Shown here piece by piece: positions 25,494 through 34,130 of a DNA stretch of 64,000 nt. The notes below the pieces were generated by a model, which was not told the DNA's origin, did no database searches, and worked only from the letters and a program-made list of their open reading frames with translations. Origin of the DNA: Marinoscillum sp965229915 (lineage in GTDB: Bacteria; Bacteroidota; Bacteroidia; Cytophagales; Cyclobacteriaceae). Where the stretch lies: positions 1,426,001 to 1,490,000 of the forward strand of contig NZ_CBDDJZ010000001.1 in assembly GCF_965229915.1 (NCBI RefSeq). Direction: 5' to 3'. The translations under genes were made by a program, and so were the position numbers. Position 1 is the stretch's first letter. Each line of letters opens with the position of its first letter.

Positions 25494-26347
25494 AATATTT
25501 AGCGCTTGATGTTGAAACTGCCAACTCAGATTATTCGAGTTTATGCCAAATTGGAATTGTAGAATTCGAAAATGGTAAGGTAATTAGGAAGTGGAGTTCA
25601 CTTATCAATCCAGAATCATATTTTGATCCTTTCAACACTTCCATTCACGACATTAGTGAAGAGAACATTATTGACTCACCAACATTTCCAACTCTTTATG
25701 AACAACTATCTGATTTTTTGACTCAGAAATTTGTTGTTCACCATATGCCATTTGATAGAATTGCTCTATCAAGAGTATGTAAGAAATATGATCTACCTGA
25801 TATTTCAGCTAAATGGATTGATTCAGCTAAAGTATCCAGAAGGACTTGGGAAAAGTTTGCAAGGAGTGGTTATAGCCTATTTAATGTCTCCTTATCATTG
25901 GGCATAAGGTTTCAACATCATGATGCTTTGGAAGATTCAATTGCTGCTGGTCTAATTTTTCATGAGGCGTGCAACATAAAAAACTTGTCTGTTGAAGAAT
26001 GGTATGAACGACTAGGGCACACCGGAAAAAGTTCCAACTCCAAGAAGGCTATAAAACTTGAAGGCAATGCAGATGGAGAGCTTTATGGAGAGACTCTAGT
26101 TTTTACAGGCACTTTGAGTCTTGTAAGAGATGAAGCTGCAAGAATGGCAGCAGAACTTGGTTGTAACGTGACAAATTCTGTAACAAAGAAGACAACAATG
26201 CTGGTTGTTGGTTTTCAAGAAAAGGACAGACTTGCTGGATATGAAAAAAGTTCAAAACATAGGAAAGCTGAAGAGTTAATAAAGAAAGGAAGCCCTATCA
26301 AAATACTCTCCGAAGAAGATTTCAAAACTATTATTGATCTCGAGTAA
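25490..26347 (+). CDS. DnaQ-like 3'-5' exonuclease fused to a BRCT domain
   Basis: The N-terminal DEDD exonuclease domain (about residues 1-170) shows ExoI LALDVETAN, ExoII with HHMPFDRIAL, and ExoIII HDALEDSIAAG with the HxxxxD signature of the epsilon subunit type. A linker leads to a C-terminal BRCT domain (about 200-285) like that of bacterial ligase: GETLVFTGTL, then TTMLVVG. The fusion points to DNA-end processing with recruitment to damaged or modified DNA. ATG 25490 overlaps the upstream stop. The AT-rich pair may be a transferred accessory module, perhaps for repair or defence. Confidence 0.85.
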   Translation: MKYLALDVETANSDYSSLCQIGIVEFENGKVIRKWSSLINPESYFDPFNTSIHDISEENIIDSPTFPTLYEQLSDFLTQKFVVHHMPFDRIALSRVCKKYDLPDISAKWIDSAKVSRRTWEKFARSGYSLFNVSLSLGIRFQHHDALEDSIAAGLIFHEACNIKNLSVEEWYERLGHTGKSSNSKKAIKLEGNADGELYGETLVFTGTLSLVRDEAARMAAELGCNVTNSVTKKTTMLVVGFQEKDRLAGYEKSSKHRKAEELIKKGSPIKILSEEDFKTIIDLE

Positions 26348-26494
26348 TGAAAATCCCCCGCCCATTCTGATTTGCAATCCGTATGAAATAATTAAGGAAT
26401 TTGTCATTCCCTGTAAGACTGAAATTTCATCCCCTGCCAGCCTTCCTTTTAGCCTACTGAAATAGCGCTATGTCGTTTTTGATTACCGAACCAA

Positions 26495-26520
26495 CAAAAA
26501 AGCAGAGCCCTCTCGGGCTC
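26495..26520 (-). terminator. intrinsic terminator after the lipoprotein operon
   Basis: On the minus strand a 6-bp GC-rich stem, GAGCCC/GGGCTC with a 4-base loop, is followed by CTGC and a run of six T. It lies downstream of the 26549 gene stop and so ends that operon. Confidence 0.75.
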
Positions 26521-26548
26521 CACTCACTATTCACCTCTTTTGGCCTGG

Positions 26549-27001
26549 TCAATCAGGCAATACCACTTCATTGAAACTACCTGACAGCTCCAGGACTCTC
26601 TCAAATTCATCCGTACCTTCAAAATGGAAATTGCCCCAGATGGTACTGCCACCCTCGGCCTTGCGGTCTACTTGACTAATGTTGATTTCCATATCAATAT
26701 TGAAATAAACTCCACCAGAGTAATATGCACCATCCTCCTCGGTGTAGGTTCCTTTTTCCACCAGACCATCAGCATCTTTGATGAATATCGCTGGAACTCC
26801 CGTGCCCAGGCGATATTTAATAAAAAACTCCTCATAAGTGGAGCCGTCAGATTTATACTCCGCCGCATCCACAAATACGCGGGCACAGTCTCCATTCAGT
26901 TTTCCATTTTGATCTTCAGCACAATCATCCTCTTTTTCGCATGACCAGGTGGTTGCGCCCAGGATTACTAAGAAAAGCAGTTGTCTCATTTTCATCATCA
27001 T
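26549..27001 (-). CDS. secreted lipoprotein, unrecognised
   Basis: The 150-residue product has a signal peptide with lipobox TTWSC (Cys21) followed by an acidic CEKEDD stretch, typical of Bacteroidota surface lipoproteins. The rest is beta-rich with a late GNFHFEGTDEF segment. No family recognised. The start could be ATG 27001 or an internal Met four codons later. It is the last gene of a five-gene minus-strand run and is followed by a terminator. The short spacing to the Kelch gene (2 bases) indicates co-expression. Confidence 0.75.
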   Translation of the reverse strand: MMMKMRQLLFLVILGATTWSCEKEDDCAEDQNGKLNGDCARVFVDAAEYKSDGSTYEEFFIKYRLGTGVPAIFIKDADGLVEKGTYTEEDGAYYSGGVYFNIDMEINISQVDRKAEGGSTIWGNFHFEGTDEFERVLELSGSFNEVVLPD

Positions 27002-27003
27002 TT

Positions 27004-28191
27004 TTATTTATCCAGGTAATATATCCAGCTACTCTCATCTTTACCCAACACCCCCATCAATCTCGGAAACACGATGATGTCACCAGTTACAGCTCCATTA
27101 CCATGCAAACCCATAGGCGCAGTGATGAGCTGAGTCGCTCCTTCCATATCTACTTCTGTTACCTCCTTGCCATCAAACTGCACCGTCTTGCCTGCCAGGC
27201 CACCGTACATCACACCTTTGAATGGCACGAAACCCGGAGAAAATCCTACATCCACCGAGAAGTTATCTCCTCCCCTGGTCCAGGTATCCGTAGCAATATC
27301 GTATGCGTATTTTCCTGCGTAGATCTTGCCTTGGTAGGCAAACGAGTGGTCCCCTACTTTGCCACGCTCCGGCCGATCCGCTAGCTGTTTCCAGGAGTTG
27401 GTTTCAGGTGTATACTCATAGAGGTAGTACATATTTCCGATTCCAAAATAGCCTTTACCTCCATCTGCAACACCTAATACCGGATAGCTATAGTTGCTTG
27501 GATCCGGGAATGCGCCCAGGTTGAGAATGGTCGAAACCAATTCCGGCAGCTGCCCTTTAGTCGTCCAGCTATTGGCAGCAGGATCATACTCGTAAAGGTT
27601 GGAGTTATTGCCTACCAGATAGCCTTTTCCATTGATAGAAAACCCAGCAAACGCCTTGAAGTCAACCAGATTGGGGATGTTGGCCATTTCTTGCCAGCGG
27701 AAAGCTACGGTGTCCAAACGATACCAGTTGTTGAACATTCCGAACCCACTATACATGCTTCCATTGATGGTCATGGTCACGGTTTGTTTGGTTTTGCCTC
27801 CGGGAAAATCGAGGTAGTGTGTTGCCCAAACATGGTTTCGGTGTACCGTAATGTCTTTGCAAAGCTGCTCCGTCTTGCGACCGCCTGACTCCAGTTGCAC
27901 ACACATGGTCCCGCTGGTCAGCAACTCAAAATTCTGATTGCCAACCATGTCGTAAATTTCCCCGGAGTAGTCCCAAATATACTCTGCACTGCCACCAAAA
28001 CATTCACCAGCGATGTAATAGACATTTCCACCGGAAGCGTTGTGATAGGCCACATTTTGATTGAGTGTGTAATCTTCCTCTTCCAGCGGCTCGGAGGTGA
28101 TCGGACAGTCTGCATCCTCGTCATCAAAAAGACCACAACCCGTAAACCCGACCAAAGACATCAGCAACAGTATCGATAGTAAATTCTTCAT
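27004..28191 (-). CDS. Kelch-repeat lipoprotein
   Basis: The 395-residue product has a lipobox FTGC (Cys19) and an acidic spacer. After an N-terminal Ig-like/PKD-like part (about 35-130) comes a series of Kelch-type repeats recognisable by Gly-Gly or Gly-Tyr pairs and W-spaced motifs, such as NSWTTKGQLPE, then NSWKQLADRPERG, then DTWTRGGDNF. It should form a beta-propeller on the cell surface or in the periplasm, binding a glycan or protein partner. It lies in an operon with four other exported proteins. Confidence 0.85.
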   Translation of the reverse strand: MKNLLSILLLMSLVGFTGCGLFDDEDADCPITSEPLEEEDYTLNQNVAYHNASGGNVYYIAGECFGGSAEYIWDYSGEIYDMVGNQNFELLTSGTMCVQLESGGRKTEQLCKDITVHRNHVWATHYLDFPGGKTKQTVTMTINGSMYSGFGMFNNWYRLDTVAFRWQEMANIPNLVDFKAFAGFSINGKGYLVGNNSNLYEYDPAANSWTTKGQLPELVSTILNLGAFPDPSNYSYPVLGVADGGKGYFGIGNMYYLYEYTPETNSWKQLADRPERGKVGDHSFAYQGKIYAGKYAYDIATDTWTRGGDNFSVDVGFSPGFVPFKGVMYGGLAGKTVQFDGKEVTEVDMEGATQLITAPMGLHGNGAVTGDIIVFPRLMGVLGKDESSWIYYLDK

Positions 28192-28203
28192 GATTCGTGT
28201 GAT

Positions 28204-28719
28204 TTAAAATGGATTACAGAATTCCGTCGATCCGGTTAGTTCCGTTCCTTCTCCTTTGAAGTAGGCAAACTTTCCATCGGTATACTCAAAGGTGGAGATA
28301 CCACCAGATTGTGATTTGAGGGTGAAAGTACCAGCTATACAGCCAGCCTTGCCCTGAGCTGGTGGATCAAAAACTAACAATGTAAGCGAACCTTCGGTGA
28401 TCTCATCTGCTCCGAAGATTTTACCCTCAAGCACCGGATAGGCAGTATTCAGCATTACTCCCTCCACGGGAATTGAAAACGCTGCATTGATTTCAGGTGT
28501 AAGCGACTCGTCATTTCTGGCAGACAGAATCACTTTAGCAGAAGTGGTATTCGCATTCCAGTAAGTCACTTCTACATTTCCCATGCAGTGATCTTCACCA
28601 TTTCTAGTCGCGGTAGCCCATTGGGTGTCTTCACACGGGTCTGTCGGTTCGGGAGTTTCTTCACAGCCGGTAAAGGTGACCAACCCCATAAATACGATGA
28701 TCATAAAGAATCTGTTCAT
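28204..28719 (-). CDS. secreted lipoprotein, unrecognised
   Basis: The 171-residue product carries lipobox FTGC (Cys19) and then a Thr/Pro/Glu spacer. The mature domain is beta-rich with four later cysteines (near 29, 45, 128 and 168) that might pair as disulfides. No motif of a known enzyme is visible. Spacing of 12 bases to the Kelch gene and 3 bases to the upstream lipoprotein gene supports a common transcript. Confidence 0.7.
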   Translation of the reverse strand: MNRFFMIIVFMGLVTFTGCEETPEPTDPCEDTQWATATRNGEDHCMGNVEVTYWNANTTSAKVILSARNDESLTPEINAAFSIPVEGVMLNTAYPVLEGKIFGADEITEGSLTLLVFDPPAQGKAGCIAGTFTLKSQSGGISTFEYTDGKFAYFKGEGTELTGSTEFCNPF

Positions 28720-28722
28720 GGC

Positions 28723-29436
28723 TTATTTCTTTAAAGAGTTACAAACAAAGTCATCCCACTGGAATCCCAGATCTTTCATCTGATCCTCACTGCGCTCTGA
28801 GATATCAAAAGGTGTCAGGACTCGATCTCCCATTCGGACAAAATCCAGCTCGGCATGGATAGAAGCGATGGGATTGACACGAGAAAGTGCCGGATCTACC
28901 CCAAAATCCATGTAAAAAACCTTGGCAGCAGCGGAAACCTGAGGAATCTCTAATGGATTGATCTCGTGATTGGGCTCAAAAATGGCAGAAGTGCCTTCTG
29001 CATAATAAAAGTTCGGCCCAGCAATGGAGGAATAAACCCGACGTTCATTGACATATCCTTTACGATTCCCATCAGAGTCCACAGCCAACCCAATAAAGGT
29101 GGTACCGGCATTTGCCTGATACCCGAAGGAAAAACGCATTTCCGCATAGGCTTTCTGATCGGTAGCGGAGATGGCATCTATGGTGCCATTGAACCACGAA
29201 CCAACCACGGCATGGAGTTCTCCATCCTCCTGAACCTGAATCAGCCGAACATCCTTGAATGAGGTTGGATTAGGAATGTCTACAATCAATCGTCCATCCT
29301 TTACCTTGACTGTGGCCTCCGGGTTATTGACTTCTACCTCCCATTTAGTACAGTCCGGTGTGCGATCATCTTCTTTCACACATGAGCTCAGCGTAATTAA
29401 TGCAGCTATTGTCAACGCGACTACAATGAATTTCAT
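28723..29436 (-). CDS. secreted lipoprotein, unrecognised
   Basis: I use ATG 29436, since this gives a proper signal peptide (MKFIVVALTIAALITLSSC, Cys19). A longer frame to 29499 would overlap the upstream gene and lacks a signal start. The 237-residue product is beta-rich, with a C-terminal AELDFVRMGDRVLTPFDIS segment and a last CNSLKK. No family recognised. It is the second gene of the operon, 11 bases after the stop of the first. Confidence 0.75.
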   Translation of the reverse strand: MKFIVVALTIAALITLSSCVKEDDRTPDCTKWEVEVNNPEATVKVKDGRLIVDIPNPTSFKDVRLIQVQEDGELHAVVGSWFNGTIDAISATDQKAYAEMRFSFGYQANAGTTFIGLAVDSDGNRKGYVNERRVYSSIAGPNFYYAEGTSAIFEPNHEINPLEIPQVSAAAKVFYMDFGVDPALSRVNPIASIHAELDFVRMGDRVLTPFDISERSEDQMKDLGFQWDDFVCNSLKK

Positions 29437-29447
29437 AAACAGAACCA

Positions 29448-30182
29448 TTAAATGTGAATACCTATTCCGTATTGTTGTCGCTTGATGCGGTTGCCCCAAT
29501 CATTGAGACCATAGACAATTTCCGCATTGACAAACACCTTTCTCCAACGCACTTCAAAAGTCTGATTGAGAATATTGGGCTTTACATCGGGAGCAACTTC
29601 CAATGGCTCTTTACCAAAAGTGAAAGCATAGGAGCCTTCATAATGAAGCCAGAATCCCGTATTTCCAATAGCCGCATCTGCCATCCATGCTGGTCCCGCT
29701 GCACCATAGTAATAGCGCGTACCGCTGGTATTTTGATCAGAATCCTTATCCGTGTGAAGACCTTCGATCCCATATAGGTAATCACCGGCATGAAGTCCTA
29801 ATGAGAGCTGAAAATAGTCATTGTAGAGTGCAGAGAATGCAAAGTTGTGCCAGCCCACCAGATTTGTCAGATAAGGCGTTCCTGGTTCGGTTTTTTCCAG
29901 AATCCCACCAGTGTATAAAACCGAAATGATATCTCCCAGTATTTTATAGCGATGACTATTTTGATATTTACCCCATCCAAATGTGGATTTGCTCTGACTC
30001 CAGTCAAACACCACGGTACTATGCTTTTCATTTTCTATTTTACCTGACCACTCATTTGTCAGCGATCCATAAAACAGTGCAAAGCGGTTCGTTTTGACGC
30101 CTGCTAGTGGATAGGCGGATAGTTGAGCCATGCCGGCATGCGCCAACCAGCCCAACAAGAGAAGTAAAACAATCTTTTTCAT
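29448..30182 (-). CDS. exported beta-rich protein, possible outer-membrane protein
   Basis: The ATG at 30182 gives a signal peptide (MKKIVLLLLLGWLAHAGMA) cleaved before QLSAYP; an upstream frame start at 30209 is less likely. The mature 225 residues are rich in Tyr, Trp and Gly with alternating hydrophobic strands (GYKILGDIISVLY-like and FEVRWRKVFVNAEIVYG), and the end is GIGIHI. This is consistent with an outer-membrane beta-barrel but not proven. It is the first gene of the lipoprotein/Kelch operon, transcribed away from the histidine kinase across a 110-base gap. Confidence 0.7.
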   Translation of the reverse strand: MKKIVLLLLLGWLAHAGMAQLSAYPLAGVKTNRFALFYGSLTNEWSGKIENEKHSTVVFDWSQSKSTFGWGKYQNSHRYKILGDIISVLYTGGILEKTEPGTPYLTNLVGWHNFAFSALYNDYFQLSLGLHAGDYLYGIEGLHTDKDSDQNTSGTRYYYGAAGPAWMADAAIGNTGFWLHYEGSYAFTFGKEPLEVAPDVKPNILNQTFEVRWRKVFVNAEIVYGLNDWGNRIKRQQYGIGIHI

Positions 30183-30255
30183 TTGTGAATAGTTTTTCAC
30201 AAAGTTCAAGTGTTCACACTGTGCTTTCTATCGACTTTATGAGGTAGATTTGGCC

Positions 30256-30271
30256 TACCTAGTGGTAGGTA
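30256..30271. promoter_or_regulatory. TACCT-N6-AGGTA dyad upstream of the histidine kinase and lipoprotein operon
   Basis: The site reads TACCT, six bases, AGGTA, then G. An identical-arm, identical-spacing dyad lies upstream of the response-regulator gene at 33250. The 16-bp symmetrical form suits a NarL-type dimer site (7-2-7 arrangement). It sits in the gap between the divergent kinase gene and the lipoprotein operon, so either or both may be controlled. Confidence 0.5.
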
Positions 30272-30292
30272 GTCTCCCTAACGATTATTGCT

Positions 30293-32422
30293 TTGAAATT
30301 TCTCCAGATTCTCACGCTTACCCTGACCGTCATTGCTAGTCAACAGGCATTTGCTCAGGACCTTGTCTATTCCGACTCCCTGAAAACGGCTTTAACCCAA
30401 CTTCCCAAAGACCAGCAGATTGATCTACTGTGGACGCTGGCACGTGAATATGCCGCTTCGGATTCACTAAAGGCCATAGAGATCTTCCAGCAATTGGAAC
30501 AGTCTTTAGCTGATCCCAAAAAGGTAGATGCAATGAAGCTTGGGATTGAGGCCAACCTCATGGAAGCAGCCAATCAATTAGAAGCAGCCAAAAAAGCCTA
30601 CTCAAACGCCTATGATGCTCTTTTAGCAACTAACCAAACTCAAAAAGCAGCGCAAATCAGCAATGACTTAGCGGCATTGTATGGACGACAAAGCCAGTTT
30701 GACTCGCTGAAGCTGTCGGCCGAGAGAGCTTGTGACCTTTTTGTCACACTGGGTGATACGCTGGGAATGGTACCAGCCTACTCCAACGTTGGTCGGGCAT
30801 ACCAGCTCATGGGCCAATTTGATTCAGCTCTTGTGACCTTTTTTAAAGCGATTGAGCTCATGGAGGCTTACGAACCTTCTCCTTTATTGTCGAAAATCCA
30901 CTTGAGACATCAGGGGAATGTCTATAACAACATAGGGATTACTTACATGGAGCAAGAAGATTTGGAAAGTGCCAAGAAATTCTATGACAAAGCTGTAAAA
31001 AAGAAGAAAGCACTTGGAGACCTCAAAGAGGTTGGAAATATGATGCTCAACATTGGTGGCATTAAGTTTCAGGAGGGTGATCCAATTGCGGCCAGGGGTT
31101 ATCTGGATAGTGCAGCTTTTTATTACGAGAAAACCAGACATTCCCTGGGTCTACTCCTTTGTTGCACCAATTCGGCTGCCGTGTCCAATATGGTGGGTGA
31201 ATTCGCAAAAGGAATTGAATATGCGAAGGATGGTGCTCACATAGCCAAAGAACTCGATGATCAAACCAATGTAGCACTAAACTATATTCACTTAGGTACT
31301 GCCTATTGGAGGTTAGGAAATAAACGGCTTTCGAATGCTTATTTGGATTCTTCAGCCATGATCAGTCGAGCCATTGACTCCAAGCGAGTGATGAGCGAAG
31401 TGCAAAATTTAAAATATGAGTTTGCACTGGAAGATAAAGACTTTGAGAAAGCCCTGACTTATCGCAACGAGTACTTTGCTACTAAAGATTCCATGTACCA
31501 GGTCCAAAAATCAAGAGAAATTAGCGAACTGGAAACGCAGTACAAAACATCAGAGAAGGAGCAGGAGATTGCTTTGCTGGAAAAAGAAAATGAACTCAAT
31601 GAAGCGACCATTCAACGGAATACCTTTTTACTGGTGGGCTTAATCATTCTGCTTGTCTTACTTATTGTCATCTTTTACTTTATCCGTTACCGCACCAGAC
31701 AGCAGCACCAGGCGGTCTTGCAGGAACAAAAAATAAGAATGCGTGAACATCAGATGCAGGCAGTTATCGACTCGCAGGAGCGAGAGCGCAAGCGATTTGC
31801 CACAGATCTACACGATGGCATGGGACAGCTGATTTCTGCACTCCAGCTCAATATTCAATCGATGAATGAGGTAAATGGAGATCATGACAAGCGTGATCAA
31901 CTGTACGGCAACTCTACTACCCTACTTCACGACATCCATTCCGAAATACGCAACATCGCCTTCAACCTGATGCCACAGACACTGATGAAAGCAGGTCTGG
32001 TAGATGCACTGGAAGAATTAATTCACCGGATCAACAAAACCGAAAAAATCAAAGTCAATCTGTCGGTATACGATTTGGATGAAAGGCTCCCCGAAGTAGT
32101 GGAGGTGTCTTTGTATCGCATCATTCAAGAGTTTCTCTCCAACATCATGAAATACAGTAAGGCAGAAAATGTCTACCTCGGCATCACCAATCATGAGGAC
32201 GAACTGGTACTGACTATAGAAGACGATGGCTTAGGTTATGACCTTGAGAAGTTCAAAGTGAGTGAAGGCAATGGCTGGCGCAACATTAACTCAAGGATCA
32301 ACCTAATCAAAGGCGAGCTGGATATCGACACTTCGGAAGGCCAAAAAGGCTCCTCCGTCGTAATCAACATCGATGCGAAGGACATTGAGCGATTGAGAAG
32401 TGTTGAGGTGGCTTCCAATTAA
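30293..32422 (+). CDS. TPR-containing sensor histidine kinase (HisKA_3 type)
   Basis: The 709-residue product begins with a signal peptide (1-21, ending AFAQ; TTG start at 30293). A periplasmic TPR-like helical region follows (about 60-400), then a coiled segment, one membrane helix (444-464), a HisKA_3 dimerisation domain and an HATPase domain. The phospho-accepting His is H507 in DLHDGMGQLISALQL. The ATPase has EDDGLGYD and the glycine-rich GNGWRNINSRI. It should phosphorylate the NarL-type regulator encoded nearby. The ligand is unknown; TPRs often sense protein partners. Confidence 0.9.
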   Translation: MKFLQILTLTLTVIASQQAFAQDLVYSDSLKTALTQLPKDQQIDLLWTLAREYAASDSLKAIEIFQQLEQSLADPKKVDAMKLGIEANLMEAANQLEAAKKAYSNAYDALLATNQTQKAAQISNDLAALYGRQSQFDSLKLSAERACDLFVTLGDTLGMVPAYSNVGRAYQLMGQFDSALVTFFKAIELMEAYEPSPLLSKIHLRHQGNVYNNIGITYMEQEDLESAKKFYDKAVKKKKALGDLKEVGNMMLNIGGIKFQEGDPIAARGYLDSAAFYYEKTRHSLGLLLCCTNSAAVSNMVGEFAKGIEYAKDGAHIAKELDDQTNVALNYIHLGTAYWRLGNKRLSNAYLDSSAMISRAIDSKRVMSEVQNLKYEFALEDKDFEKALTYRNEYFATKDSMYQVQKSREISELETQYKTSEKEQEIALLEKENELNEATIQRNTFLLVGLIILLVLLIVIFYFIRYRTRQQHQAVLQEQKIRMREHQMQAVIDSQERERKRFATDLHDGMGQLISALQLNIQSMNEVNGDHDKRDQLYGNSTTLLHDIHSEIRNIAFNLMPQTLMKAGLVDALEELIHRINKTEKIKVNLSVYDLDERLPEVVEVSLYRIIQEFLSNIMKYSKAENVYLGITNHEDELVLTIEDDGLGYDLEKFKVSEGNGWRNINSRINLIKGELDIDTSEGQKGSSVVINIDAKDIERLRSVEVASN

Positions 32423-32503
32423 AATTACTTGATGGAATAGTGGTTTTACTGATTTTGTTTTAGAAATGAACTTAGATCTAAAGCCTAGCATCTAAAGTCT
32501 CAT

Positions 32504-33130
32504 TTATGCCAACCCATGCTTAAAGGCGTACTTAGTCAGTCCAACGAGGTTAGTCGTTTTGGTTTTTTTGAGAATGTTTTTGCGATGGGTTTCCACTGTC
32601 TTTTCGCTGATCAGCAGAATTTCCGCTATTTGCTTGGTGCTGTACTCTTTTACGATCAGTTTGACGATCTCTTGTTCTCTTGGGCTAAGCTCACTTGAAT
32701 TGGACTTTTCTGTATGATGAATGAGCATCTGAGAGATGTTTTGTGTTAGATAGATTTTACCTTCAATCACACGATCTAGTGCTTCAATGATTTCCAGATG
32801 CGTATCACTTTTGAGTACAAATCCATCTACTCCCATCTTCAGTAGTTCTTTCACAACTGACGGTTCATCATGCATACTCAGCACAATTGTCTTCAAGTCA
32901 GGGCACATTGTTTTGGCCATTTGTACCAACTCCATACCGGTCATACCAGGCATCTGGTAGTCGGTGATCAACACGTCATAGTCGTTTTGTTTGAGTAGTT
33001 CCAGAGCTACATCAACCGAATGAGCAGTATCCTTAATTCGGAACTTTTCAGTAGACGCCTCTATGACCGATTTGGTGCCCTCCAACAAAATGCGGTGATC
33101 GTCTACCAGCAAGATTTCCACAATGGCCAT
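32504..33130 (-). CDS. NarL/LuxR-type response regulator
   Basis: The receiver domain has phospho-acceptor D57 in VLITDYQMP, with acidic pair DD near residue 10 and switch Lys near 107. The C-terminal LuxR helix-turn-helix runs from ELSPREQEIVKLIV to ISEKTVETHRKNILKKT. I use ATG 33130 (208 aa) because it gives a normal receiver N-terminus; a frame to 33172 adds 14 atypical residues. The convergent, adjacent TPR kinase is the likely partner. A dyad about 120 bases upstream may let it bind its own promoter. Confidence 0.93.
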   Translation of the reverse strand: MAIVEILLVDDHRILLEGTKSVIEASTEKFRIKDTAHSVDVALELLKQNDYDVLITDYQMPGMTGMELVQMAKTMCPDLKTIVLSMHDEPSVVKELLKMGVDGFVLKSDTHLEIIEALDRVIEGKIYLTQNISQMLIHHTEKSNSSELSPREQEIVKLIVKEYSTKQIAEILLISEKTVETHRKNILKKTKTTNLVGLTKYAFKHGLA

Positions 33131-33249
33131 GCTTCTATTTCTTTGAAAATGTAATCTTTCTATAAATTTCACCGAATATCTATCATTCTTCGGTAAAATT
33201 CTTGATTAATGACCGGGCATTTTATCAGTCGAACAAGGCATTATCCGTA

Positions 33250-33265
33250 TACCTGATAGTAGGTA
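33250..33265. promoter_or_regulatory. TACCT-N6-AGGTA dyad upstream of the response regulator
   Basis: Same arms and spacing as the site at 30256, each followed by G, here in the gap between the GNAT stop and the response-regulator start. Two occurrences upstream of a kinase/regulator pair point to autoregulation by the NarL-type regulator. Confidence 0.5.
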
Positions 33266-33269
33266 GAAC

Positions 33270-33674
33270 CTATAGCGTTTTGTCCATCAACACATAATCC
33301 TTCCCCCCTTTCTGGAAGGTTTTGTCCCTTCTCACCAGCCCAAACTTTTCGTAGAAGCCCGTTTTAGTTACTCGGGCATTGCACCATACATTAGTGACTC
33401 CTTGCTCACTCAACCAACGGAAAGTATACTGTAACAGCTCGCTCCCATAGCCTTTACCCTGATGAGATTCTAAGGTCGCAAACTTCCGGAATTGAGCTTC
33501 TTGCCCTTTGATGAAAATAGAAACCACAGTCACCAGAATCCCATCTACGTACAACCCAAAATGAACTCCCTCATCGTCTTCGGGTAGCTTAGCATAGTCC
33601 AGCGCTTTGTCCGGCCACATGACTTGATGCCTGATAGGCCAGGTTTGGTCTGGAGATATCTGTTCAATTTGCAT
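33270..33674 (-). CDS. GNAT family N-acetyltransferase
   Basis: The 134-residue protein shows the acetyl-CoA binding motif A in FATLESHQGKGYGSELLQYTF (RxxGxG/A variant QGKGYG) and a C-terminal strand-helix ending in EKFGLVRRDKTF. The substrate is unknown. Upstream lies the HIT/greA group with a terminator between, so it is likely separately transcribed. Its stop is 5 bases from the shared TACCT dyad. Confidence 0.88.
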   Translation of the reverse strand: MQIEQISPDQTWPIRHQVMWPDKALDYAKLPEDDEGVHFGLYVDGILVTVVSIFIKGQEAQFRKFATLESHQGKGYGSELLQYTFRWLSEQGVTNVWCNARVTKTGFYEKFGLVRRDKTFQKGGKDYVLMDKTL

Positions 33675-33678
33675 GGCA

Positions 33679-33710
33679 CAAAAAAAGTGAACTCCTCTCG
33701 AAGTTCACTT
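33679..33710 (-). terminator. intrinsic terminator after the HIT gene
   Basis: On the minus strand a 9-bp stem, AAGTGAACT/AGTTCACTT, with an 8-base loop is followed by a T tract. It lies just after the HIT gene stop and so separates that gene from the GNAT gene downstream. Confidence 0.8.
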
Positions 33711-33734
33711 CCTATTTCTTTTCAATTTGATCTT

Positions 33735-34130
33735 TTAACCTATTGCATTGCTGATTTTATCGGCCAATGCAGCCATTTCTTCAGAAGTCAAGGATAATTT
33801 GGGCTGAGCAAAGTTCATGTCATTCACCCCATTGATTGGAATCAAATGCACATGCGCATGGGGCACTTCCAGCCCGATGACGGTCACACCTATCCGTTCG
33901 CATTCCACCACCGATTCAATGCCTTTGGCCACTTTCTTCGCAAAAACATGCAGCCCAGCTAGCGTATCATCCTCCAAATCAAATATGTAATCAACCTCTT
34001 TCTTAGGAATAACCAATGTATGTCCCTGAGCAAGTGGATTGATATCTAAAAAAGCCAGGTAATTCTCATCCTCAGCTACAATATGAGCTGGTATCTCTCG
34101 TGCAATTATTTTAGCAAAAATAGAAGCCAT
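33735..34130 (-). CDS. HIT family hydrolase
   Basis: The 131-residue protein has the histidine triad HAHVHLIPI near residue 95, with the early FAKIIAREIPAHIVAEDE that is typical of Hint-type proteins. These proteins hydrolyse nucleoside phosphoramidates or act on adenylated intermediates. Its ATG overlaps the greA stop by one base, so the two genes are translationally coupled. It ends at an intrinsic terminator. Confidence 0.94.
   Translation of the reverse strand: MASIFAKIIAREIPAHIVAEDENYLAFLDINPLAQGHTLVIPKKEVDYIFDLEDDTLAGLHVFAKKVAKGIESVVECERIGVTVIGLEVPHAHVHLIPINGVNDMNFAQPKLSLTSEEMAALADKISNAIG

Noticed and set aside
30293..32422. Kinase start at a later ATG
   Set aside because: The TTG at 30293 gives an intact signal peptide, which a later start would lose.
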